Assembly (NCBI RefSeq): GCF_000820045.1 | Contig: NZ_CDBJ01000056.1 | Span: 1-32,360 of the forward strand | Source of the DNA: Aeromonas rivuli | GTDB taxonomy: Bacteria; Pseudomonadota; Gammaproteobacteria; Enterobacterales; Aeromonadaceae | DNA: 32,360 nucleotides | Reading direction: 5' to 3' | In this document: positions 26,392 to 32,360 of the stretch, one piece after another | Position numbering within the stretch: position 1 is the first letter of the stretch | How the letters are laid out: each line of letters opens with the position of its first letter | Program-made: the position numbers and the translations under genes | Notes under the pieces: generated by a model | The model's input: only the letters and a program-made list of their open reading frames with translations | What the model was told of the DNA's origin: nothing | Databases searched by the model: none

Positions 26392-27402
26392 ATGATGAAC
26401 CCCTGCTCTTTCCTGCGCGCCTTGCCGCGCCTGCTCTGCCTCTGCGCCCTGCTGGCCGCGACGCCACTCTGGGCCGCCGATATTCTCTGGATGCACAACG
26501 GCGATCGGCTGAGCGGCAAGATAGAGGAGATGACCGACAAGATGGTGCGCATCAAACTGCCCTATGGGGAGCCGCTGACCATAGCGCGCAGCGCCATCAT
26601 GCGCTGGCGGCTCGACAAGCCCTACAAACCCAAGCCCACCGCCAAGGGGGGCATCGACTTCAACCCCCTCGGCATTGCCGAGAATGCCTGGCACATGACG
26701 GGCAACGGCGACGTCAACATCAAGCTCAAGAGCAACACCAGCCAGAGCAATGACGTCAACCTCAAGGGCGCATTCGAGCTCGCCAACATGGATTGGCGTT
26801 ACACCCTGGAGGGGGAGTACAACTACGAAACCACCGATGGCAAGACCGACAGCCACGACTACCAACTCAAACCCATTGTCGATATCTTCTTCGATCAGAG
26901 CTGGTTCTGGCGCAGCTCGGTGGACTACGAGTACGACATGATAGAGACCGACTATCTCTCCCTCGACTTGGGTTCGGGCCCCGGCTACCGCTTCTGGAAT
27001 GACAAGAAGCGCCGCCTCGAACTCATCACCCAGGGCGGCGTGCGCTACGCCTACTGGCGCGATGGCAACGAGGTCGTAGAGGAGCTGTTCGGTTCCCCCC
27101 ATGCCTCCTACCCCTTCGCCAGCCTCGGCTGGGACTATCGTCAGCCTGTCTGGGAGGAGCGGATAGAGCTGTTTAGCAAGGGCACCTACATCAAGTACCT
27201 GGATCAGGACTCTCCCCTCTTTACCCTCAACCAGAGCGTCAATGGCAGCATCGGCATGCGCTACTACTTCAACGACAACGTCCGCCTCTCCTGGTCGAGC
27301 GAGCTGGACTGGGACGATGCCTGGTTCAATACCCCGGATGGGCGCATCACCATAGATGGCAAGGAGTGGCGCCAATACATCAGCCTGGGGGCCAGCTTCT
27401 AG
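26392..27402 (+). CDS. DUF481 (YdiY-like) outer-membrane protein
   Basis: A 336-residue predicted outer-membrane beta-barrel of unknown role. It has a signal peptide (LLCLCALLAATPLWAA, cleaved before DILW), then an Sm-like small domain (ILWMHNGDRLSGKIEEMTDK, MVRIKLPYGEPLTI) and the DUF481 barrel with alternating aromatic strands (WRYTLEGEYNYE, WFWRSSVDYEYD). It ends in an aromatic residue (YISLGASF), the outer-membrane sorting signal. DUF481 proteins are sometimes called salt-induced outer-membrane proteins. Two adjacent ATGs (26392, 26395) are possible starts after AGGA. It follows the transpeptidase gene closely and is probably in one operon with it, so a cell-envelope role is reasonable. 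Confidence 0.85.
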   Translation: MMNPCSFLRALPRLLCLCALLAATPLWAADILWMHNGDRLSGKIEEMTDKMVRIKLPYGEPLTIARSAIMRWRLDKPYKPKPTAKGGIDFNPLGIAENAWHMTGNGDVNIKLKSNTSQSNDVNLKGAFELANMDWRYTLEGEYNYETTDGKTDSHDYQLKPIVDIFFDQSWFWRSSVDYEYDMIETDYLSLDLGSGPGYRFWNDKKRRLELITQGGVRYAYWRDGNEVVEELFGSPHASYPFASLGWDYRQPVWEERIELFSKGTYIKYLDQDSPLFTLNQSVNGSIGMRYYFNDNVRLSWSSELDWDDAWFNTPDGRITIDGKEWRQYISLGASF

Positions 27403-27474
27403 GCCCCTGCGGGCGAGCACGCCAGCCCCAACGGAGACAACAATCCCTGAGGCTGCGAATGACGGCGAATAAAG

Positions 27475-27495
27475 CAGGGGGCCATGGGCCCCCTG
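27475..27495. terminator. Hairpin between DUF481 and PsiF-repeat genes
   Basis: A 9-bp stem (CAGGGGGCC with GGCCCCCTG) with a 3-base loop lies between two convergent genes. There is no good T-run on either strand, so this is a weak or rho-assisted terminator. Confidence 0.5.
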
Positions 27496-27550
27496 AACAT
27501 CACACATCGGTATTAGCTGGCACCCCAGGGAGCGCCCCGCTTGCACACCC

Positions 27551-28027
27551 TTAGCCGGTCTTGACGCATTTTTGGATAAAGCTGTTCTTGGCCGCCCCCG
27601 CCAGCTTCTTGTCGGCCGCCGCTTTCTCGCATTGGCTTGCCTTGTCGGCCGTGGCATCGGTTTTCACGCATTTCTGGATAAAGCTGTTCTTGGCCGCACC
27701 GGCCAGTTTCTTGTCGGCCGCCGCTTTCTCACATTGGCTTGCCTTGTCGGCCGTGGCATCGGTTTTCACGCATTTTTGGATAAAGCTGTTCTTGGCCGCA
27801 CCGGCCAGCTTCTTGTCGGCCGCCGCTTTCTCGCACTGACTCGCCTTGGCGCTATCAGTGGCCGGGGCTGTCTTGACGCACTTGCCGACGAAGCTGGTCT
27901 TGGCCGCGCCGCTCAACTTCTTCTCGGCAGCCTGACTCTCGCACAGCTGCTGCGCCGTCATGGTGGCGCTGTGCGCGACCCCCACCCCCATCAAAAACAC
28001 CGTCACCAGGATGGCAATACCTTTCAT
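27551..28027 (-). CDS. Secreted PsiF-repeat protein with four repeats
   Basis: A 158-residue exported protein. The signal peptide is MKGIAILVTVFLMGVGVAHSA. The mature part has four PsiF repeats: a divergent first copy (QQLCESQAAEKKLSGAAKTS) and three almost identical copies of about 34 residues (SQCEKAAADKKLAGAAKNS then FIQKCVKT). Each repeat has two cysteines, suggesting a disulphide-closed helical hairpin. E. coli PsiF, a phosphate-starvation-inducible protein of unknown function, has two repeats, so this protein is expanded. The start at 28027 has a strong AGGAGG site; a longer frame from 28108 would lose the signal peptide context. Its promoter is visible, but I could not see a clear Pho box. 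Confidence 0.85.
   Translation of the reverse strand: MKGIAILVTVFLMGVGVAHSATMTAQQLCESQAAEKKLSGAAKTSFVGKCVKTAPATDSAKASQCEKAAADKKLAGAAKNSFIQKCVKTDATADKASQCEKAAADKKLAGAAKNSFIQKCVKTDATADKASQCEKAAADKKLAGAAKNSFIQKCVKTG
27563..27837. repeat. Near-identical 102-bp tandem repeats inside the PsiF-repeat gene
   Basis: Units begin at 27563, 27665 and 27767 with a strict 102-base (34-codon) period and only a few differences between them. The third unit diverges after about 27837. Identity at the DNA level, including silent positions, points to recent duplication or gene conversion. The period preserves the reading frame. Confidence 0.93.
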
Positions 28028-28106
28028 ATGACAACCTCCTACTGTTGATCCCAATATGGTTTTTACCTCTTCGAGCGGGCCAAACGAGGCACCCTCATCA
28101 GGGTGC

Positions 28107-28136
28107 ACTATAGTCGCCCCGCCGCATTACAACCAA
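28107..28136 (-). promoter_or_regulatory. Promoter of the PsiF-repeat gene, with leader hairpin
   Basis: On the minus strand TTGGTT (28131-28136), an 18-base spacer and TATAGT (28107-28112) form a reasonable sigma-70 promoter. It is directly followed by a hairpin (GCACCCT/AGGGTGC, 28089-28106) at the transcript 5' end, which may stabilise the mRNA. Confidence 0.6.
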
Positions 28137-28290
28137 AGCCGTCATGGTCAACTGCTTTGCTCAACGAAAGCCGGACACGCCGTGCGACAAGAGGCCGCCT
28201 TATCTCGCCAGGGATCGAAAACATACTCACGTGGGGAAAATACCTGGCACCCCATCAAGGGCGCTGACGTCGTGCAGGCCCCAGAATGAA

Positions 28291-28315
28291 GCAGACCCCG
28301 CGGAGCGGGGTCTGC
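28291..28315 (-). terminator. Terminator-like hairpin after the TDT transporter gene
   Basis: An 11-bp GC-rich stem (GCAGACCCCGC with GCGGGGTCTGC) and 3-base loop lies 22 bases past the stop on the minus strand, followed by TTCATT. The T-run is weak. Confidence 0.6.
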
Positions 28316-28337
28316 TGCTGGCAGGCGAGCAGGACGC

Positions 28338-29318
28338 TTAGCGGCGCAGGGGCTGCTCCAGCATGCCAACCTGACCGAGGGGCAGAAAGAACATCAGGTA
28401 GCGCAGCGCCACATAACCGACGATCAGGGTCGCCGCACCGAGCTCCAGATAGGCCAGCTGGTTGATCTGCGCCGCATAGTGGGCCGCCTCTGGCCACTGC
28501 GACAGCAGGTGACCCACCTTGAACAGGGCGGTGGCGCCTATCACCAGGGGGAAGGTGAAGGCGGCATAGCCCGGCGAGAACGGCAGACGCAGCAGCTTGA
28601 TGAAGGCCAGGTAGATGATGCCAGTCATCAGCAGGGCTATCCCCAGCAGCACGGCCACCAGCAGCAGCGACGGATCCTGGCTCACGGTGAGGTAGCCGGC
28701 GAGCGACAGGCTGGCAGGCGCCGCCAGGATGGCGATGGTGGGCTTGGCGGCATCCGGCACCTCGTGGCTGAAGATGAGGCGATAGAGCATCAGCGGCAGC
28801 ATCAGGGCGTAGCAGGCCATGCCGAACCAGAGCAGGCCATTGGCCAGGGCGGCGAAGGGGCCACCCGGGTAGGCGACGTCGGCCACGATGATCCCCACCG
28901 GTGGCACGAACCAGCTCGGCACCATGTGGTGAATTTCAAACGCCTTGGCCCTGTGCCAGACGAAGGTGGCGAGGAACAGCAGGTGAATGATCACCGCAAA
29001 CAGCCAGAGCCCCTGGCCCAGGGTCGGGGCCAGCAGCCCCACCGCCTTGGAGACCACCATGGTCCCCATGGCATAGGTGGGCACTACGCTGCCCACCACG
29101 GGGTGGGCGAGATCCTGCCACAGCAGACGCGGGTGCAGCAGGAACTTGAAGGTGAGGACGAGGAGCAGCACGGCGGCGATGGCGGCCCCCAGCAGTTGCA
29201 GGCGGCCATCGAACTGACCGGCATTTTCCCAACACCAGCCGAGGCTGGCGATCCCGAGTGCCAGCCCGGCCATGGGGGTCGGGGCGGCGGCAAGGGAGCG
29301 ACGGGTGCGTGCGATCAT
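28338..29318 (-). CDS. TDT family transporter (TehA/SLAC1-like)
   Basis: A 326-residue inner-membrane protein with about ten hydrophobic helices and little soluble sequence, typical of the tellurite-resistance/dicarboxylate transporter family related to plant SLAC1 channels. Features include TPMAGLALGIASLGWCWE at the start and PSWFVPPVGIIVADVAYPGG in the middle. Substrates of this family are anions, dicarboxylates or sulphite; the sequence does not tell which. I chose the ATG at 29318 (MIARTRRSLAAA), with GAGGG about 9 bases upstream; an in-frame ATG at 29351 lacks a ribosome site. It is divergent from a LysR regulator with a shared control region, so the regulator probably controls it. Confidence 0.85.
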   Translation of the reverse strand: MIARTRRSLAAAPTPMAGLALGIASLGWCWENAGQFDGRLQLLGAAIAAVLLLVLTFKFLLHPRLLWQDLAHPVVGSVVPTYAMGTMVVSKAVGLLAPTLGQGLWLFAVIIHLLFLATFVWHRAKAFEIHHMVPSWFVPPVGIIVADVAYPGGPFAALANGLLWFGMACYALMLPLMLYRLIFSHEVPDAAKPTIAILAAPASLSLAGYLTVSQDPSLLLVAVLLGIALLMTGIIYLAFIKLLRLPFSPGYAAFTFPLVIGATALFKVGHLLSQWPEAAHYAAQINQLAYLELGAATLIVGYVALRYLMFFLPLGQVGMLEQPLRR

Positions 29319-29367
29319 GACTGGTACCCTCTTGTTGATGACGATGTACATAGGATAAAGAGGGTCT

Positions 29368-29379
29368 ATCGTTTACGAT
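29368..29379. promoter_or_regulatory. Palindrome in the divergent TDT/lysR control region
   Basis: ATCGTTTACGAT is an inverted repeat (ATCGT-TT-ACGAT) 50 bases before the TDT start and 43 before lysR. It shares CGTTTA with the second palindrome and is a candidate binding site for the LysR protein. Confidence 0.5.
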
Positions 29380-29400
29380 ATCTAAATGAATTGAACTAAG

Positions 29401-29419
29401 CGTTTAGGAAAATTAAACG
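29401..29419. promoter_or_regulatory. Inverted repeat overlapping the lysR ribosome site
   Basis: CGTTTA-N7-TAAACG is a perfect interrupted palindrome ending 2 bases before the lysR ATG and covering the AGGA that would serve as its ribosome site. Its position suggests autorepression, as is common in LysR regulators. Confidence 0.55.
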
Positions 29420-29421
29420 AC

Positions 29422-30312
29422 ATGAAGCTGACCCTGCAACAACTCAAGGTGTTCGCCACCATAGCCCGCCACGGCAACCTGGGGGGCGCGGCCAGCGAGC
29501 TCTGCCTCAGCAAGGGGGCCGTCTCCCAGTCGTTGCAGGAGCTGGAGCGCCAGCTCGCCACCCCGCTGTTCGATCGGGTGCATCCGAGACTTCAGCTCAA
29601 CAACGAGGGGCGCCTGCTGCAACCGGCCGCCGAGGAGCTGCTGACCCGGATGCAGGAGATAGAGCAGCTGTTTGGCCCGGACGCCGAGCCGAGCGGCCAG
29701 CTGCGCCTGGGGGCCAGCCAGACCATAGGCAACTACCTGCTGCCCAGCCTGCTGGCGGGAGGTGCCCAGGAGCTGGGATCCGCCCCCAGGGTGACCATCG
29801 CCAACACCCACCTGTTGTGCCACTCCCTCGCCCACTTCGAGCTGGATCTGGCCCTCATCGAGGGGGAGAACCATCACCCGGATCTGGTGAGCGAGCCCTG
29901 GCTCGAAGACGAGATGCTGATCATAGCCCCGCCCCAGCACCCCCTGGCCGGGCAGCTGGAGCTGCCTCTTCGCCTGCTCGCAGGCGAAACCTGGGTACTG
30001 CGCGAGCCCCAGTCAGGGAGCCGCGAGCAGTTCGAGCAGCAGATCCTGCCCAGGCTGCCGCGCTGGCAGGCGGGGCTCGAACTCAACACCCTGGAGGCGG
30101 TGATGCTGGCGGTGGAGAAGGGGCTCGGCATCTCCTTTATCTCCCGCCTCGCGGTCTCCGATCGCCTGCACAGCGGCCGCCTGGTGGCGCTCACCCCGAG
30201 CCAGAGCTTCCCCCGCCAGCTCTCCCTCGTCTGGCACAAGCAGAAGTTCCACTCCGCGGCCCTGCGCCGCTTCCTTGCCTTCTGCCGCGCCCAGACCCTG
30301 CCCGCTCCCTGA
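29422..30312 (+). CDS. LysR-family transcriptional regulator
   Basis: A 296-residue LysR regulator: N-terminal winged helix-turn-helix (about residues 1-60, LTLQQLKVFATIARHGNLGG through LSKGAVSQSLQELERQL and TPLFDRV), a linker helix, then a periplasmic-binding-like co-inducer domain (about 90-290, including GQLRLGASQTIGNYLLPSLL and VEKGLGISFISRLAV). The domain reads like the CysB/CbbR-type effector domain, but the ligand is unknown. It is divergent from the TDT transporter, and two palindromes lie between them. The ATG at 29422 has only a weak ribosome site. Confidence 0.93.
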   Translation: MKLTLQQLKVFATIARHGNLGGAASELCLSKGAVSQSLQELERQLATPLFDRVHPRLQLNNEGRLLQPAAEELLTRMQEIEQLFGPDAEPSGQLRLGASQTIGNYLLPSLLAGGAQELGSAPRVTIANTHLLCHSLAHFELDLALIEGENHHPDLVSEPWLEDEMLIIAPPQHPLAGQLELPLRLLAGETWVLREPQSGSREQFEQQILPRLPRWQAGLELNTLEAVMLAVEKGLGISFISRLAVSDRLHSGRLVALTPSQSFPRQLSLVWHKQKFHSAALRRFLAFCRAQTLPAP

Positions 30313-30505
30313 GTCGGGCAAGCGCACCATAGGCAACGCGGGGATTGCCCGTGAGGCCGCGTCGTGATGCGTGCGGATGGCAGAGACAGCGAGGCACAGG
30401 GGCGACGCCAGCCAGCACAGCTCCCGGTCGGAAAAACCGGGGATCCGGGCCCAAGCTGCCCGGCATGCCTCGCTTTAAATGTGTCTCTTAAGTGAACAAT
30501 GGCTT

Positions 30506-30511
30506 TATAGT
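30506..30511 (+). promoter_or_regulatory. Possible -10 element of the BCCT gene
   Basis: TATAGT lies 29 bases before the start codon in a locally AT-rich patch (TTTATAGTAT). No good -35 is visible 16-18 bases upstream. Confidence 0.35.
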
Positions 30512-30540
30512 ATCTGAGTCCCTCTACCCAAAGGTCTCCC

Positions 30541-32360
30541 ATGAACGCACCCCGTCCACCCCGTTGTACCCTGTCGTGGCCTATTTTCATCCCCAGCCTG
30601 CTGTTTATCGTGGCACTGCTGGCGGTCTGCTCCCTGGCCCCCGAATCTGCCGCCCGCTTCTTCGGTGACGGTCAGCGCTGGATAGCCGAGCACTTCAGCT
30701 GGTTCTACGTGCTGGTGGTCGGCATGTTCCTGATCCTGCTGCTGGTGCTGGCCTTCAGCAGCTACGGCAACATCCGGCTCGGGCCGGACGACGCCCGCCC
30801 CGAGTTCAGCTTCACCTCCTGGCTCGCCATGCTGTTTGCCGCCGGTATGGGGATAGGGCTCATGTATTTCGGGGTGGGCGAACCCATGACCCACTTCGTC
30901 TCCCCACCTCAGGCGACCCCGCTCACGCCGGGCGCCGCCCGCGAGGCCATGGTCACCACCTTCTTCCACTGGGGCTTTCACGCCTGGGCCATCTACGCCA
31001 TCGTCGGCCTGGTACTGGCCTATTTCGGCTTTCGCTATAACCTGCCGCTGACCATCCGCTCCGGCCTCTACCCCATCTTCAAGGAGAAGATCCACGGGCC
31101 GCTGGGCCATACGGTAGACGTCTTCGCCCTGGTGGGCACCATCTTCGGTATCGCCACCACCCTAGGTTACGGGGTACTGCAGCTGTCGGCGGGGATCGCC
31201 CGGCTCACCGGGATGGACACCTCGGGGGATCTGTTCCGCTTTGGCCTCATCGGGATCGTCATCGCCCTGGCCGGTCTGTCGGCGGTCACCGGCCTCGACA
31301 AGGGGGTCAAGCGCCTCTCCGAGCTGAACCTCTTCCTCGCCATCGTGCTGCTGCTGTTCGTGCTGGTGGCCGGTCCCACCCAATACCTGTTGGGGGCCCT
31401 GTCCGAGAACATAGGCAACTATGTCTCCTCCCTGACCCAGCTCACCTTCCGCACCTTCACCTACAGCGAACCCAACCAGGCGGGCTGGTTCGGCAACTGG
31501 ACCCTGCTCTACTGGGCCTGGTGGATCTCCTGGTCTCCTTTCGTCGGCCTGTTCATCGCCCGCATCTCCCGCGGCCGTACCCTGCGCGAATTCATCCTCG
31601 GTGTGCTGTTCGTGCCCACCGCCTTCAACCTGCTGTGGATGACGATATTCGGCAACGCTGCCATCTGGGCCAGTCAGCAGGAGGGGGGCCAGGCTCTCAT
31701 CGACTCGGTCGGCAACGTCGATACCCTGCTGTTCAACTTCTTCGATCTGCTGCCGGGTGCCGACATCACCTCCGCCCTGGCGGTGATCCTGATCAGCGTC
31801 TTCTTCGTCACCTCCGCCGACTCGGGGGCCTTCGTCATCGACAACATCGCCACCCAGGGCAAGGAGCGCTCCCCCATCTGGCAACGCCTGTTCTGGGCCC
31901 TGCTGCTCGGGGTCACCGCCGGTACCCTGATGGCAACCGGGGGACTGGCAGCGCTGCAATCCATGACACTGATCGCCGCCCTGCCGTTTGCCTTCATCAT
32001 CGTGCTGCTCTGCCTTGGCCTGGTGCGCGGTCTCATCGCGGATAAAGAGCACTCGGCGCGGCGCCTCTCCCCTGCCACCGATTTTTGGAATGGCAAACAG
32101 TGGCGCACCCGCATGGATCACCTGCTGCGCCCCTCCAGCGAGAAGGAGGCCCGCAACTTCCTCGGCGAAGTCGCCCTGCCCGCCCTGACCACCCTGTGCA
32201 GCGAGTTCAATGCCCGCGGGCTCACCAGCCGGGTCGTGCAGGATGATCCGGAGCAATGCCACCTGCTGGTGCCTCAGGAGGGTAGACGCGACTTCTGCTA
32301 CGGGGTGCGCATCGAGGCCCGCCCCGCCCCCGCCTTCAACCCCCTGGAAGCGACCCACAA
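30541..32360 (+). CDS. BCCT-family betaine/choline/carnitine transporter, 3' end outside window
   Basis: The visible 606 codons encode an inner-membrane secondary transporter for trimethylammonium compounds, closest in overall sequence to BetT (YNLPLTIRSGLYPIF, GTIFGIATTLGYGVLQL, WAWWISWSPFVGLFIARISRGRT). Twelve helices are expected, followed by a cytoplasmic tail from about residue 505 that runs off the window. The glycine stretch reads GMGIG (residues 102-106) and lacks the aspartate that proton-coupled choline transporters such as E. coli BetT have there. Glycine at that position is BetP-like, so sodium-coupled betaine uptake is possible. The ATG at 30541 has AAAGG about 6 bases upstream. 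It is probably used for osmotic stress. Confidence 0.92.
   Translation, partial: MNAPRPPRCTLSWPIFIPSLLFIVALLAVCSLAPESAARFFGDGQRWIAEHFSWFYVLVVGMFLILLLVLAFSSYGNIRLGPDDARPEFSFTSWLAMLFAAGMGIGLMYFGVGEPMTHFVSPPQATPLTPGAAREAMVTTFFHWGFHAWAIYAIVGLVLAYFGFRYNLPLTIRSGLYPIFKEKIHGPLGHTVDVFALVGTIFGIATTLGYGVLQLSAGIARLTGMDTSGDLFRFGLIGIVIALAGLSAVTGLDKGVKRLSELNLFLAIVLLLFVLVAGPTQYLLGALSENIGNYVSSLTQLTFRTFTYSEPNQAGWFGNWTLLYWAWWISWSPFVGLFIARISRGRTLREFILGVLFVPTAFNLLWMTIFGNAAIWASQQEGGQALIDSVGNVDTLLFNFFDLLPGADITSALAVILISVFFVTSADSGAFVIDNIATQGKERSPIWQRLFWALLLGVTAGTLMATGGLAALQSMTLIAALPFAFIIVLLCLGLVRGLIADKEHSARRLSPATDFWNGKQWRTRMDHLLRPSSEKEARNFLGEVALPALTTLCSEFNARGLTSRVVQDDPEQCHLLVPQEGRRDFCYGVRIEARPAPAFNPLEATH

Noticed and set aside
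28479..29399. Long plus-strand open frame opposite the TDT transporter gene
   Set aside because: It is the antisense shadow of a membrane-protein gene, rich in Gln, Gly and His with no domain.
31162..32358. Long minus-strand open frame opposite the BCCT gene
   Set aside because: Antisense shadow of the transporter; low-complexity Gln/Gly/Glu composition and no homology I recognise.

Overview
The window looks like chromosome of a gammaproteobacterium, most likely Aeromonas. The DNA is GC-rich, and the gene products read as gammaproteobacterial: a heat-shock block with sigma-32 promoters, a LexA-controlled recN, a sucrose scr regulon, a methylcitrate cycle of the AcnD/PrpF type and a family II pyrophosphatase. 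The genus is inferred from gene content, without any database comparison. I see no prophage, insertion sequence or CRISPR array.

Region by region: (1) 1-2500, minus strand, holds sucrose genes: a fructokinase cut by the window edge and the sucrose porin ScrY, each behind its own promoter with a LacI-type operator and an upstream CRP-like site. (2) 2580-6730, minus strand, is the chaperone block dnaJ, dnaK and grpE, with textbook sigma-32 promoters before dnaK and grpE and two hairpins between dnaK and dnaJ. (3) 7050-11110 holds nadK and recN on the plus strand, with a membrane diguanylate cyclase inserted in opposite orientation between them; recN has two LexA boxes. (4) 11518-12414 is a manganese-dependent pyrophosphatase. 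(5) 12687-17289 is a macA-macB-outer-membrane-lipoprotein tripartite efflux operon. (6) 17302-17707, minus strand, is a decayed chimeric pseudogene: pieces of a quinone oxidoreductase joined to the tail of an acyl-CoA ligase. (7) 18071-24305 is the methylcitrate (propionate) operon prpB-prpC-[50-codon duplicated acnD start]-acnD-prpF, ended by a strong terminator. (8) 24389-25185, minus strand, has a small lipoprotein gene and tRNA-Ser(CGA). (9) 25463-28027 has an ErfK/YbiS-type L,D-transpeptidase, a DUF481 outer-membrane protein and, on the minus strand, a secreted PsiF-repeat protein with nearly identical 102-bp repeats. (10) 28338-32360 has a TDT/TehA-family transporter divergent from a LysR regulator, then a BCCT transporter cut by the right edge.

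The genes work as independent modules: sucrose uptake and phosphorylation; protein folding under heat stress; NAD(P) supply and DNA repair; efflux; propionyl-CoA disposal; envelope maintenance; and osmolyte uptake. The most unusual structures are the microhomology-bounded tandem duplication that produced a translationally coupled minigene between prpC and acnD, the chimeric pseudogene just upstream of prpB, the shared layout of the two scr promoters, and the PsiF repeat array. I found no clear, wholly new multi-gene system.
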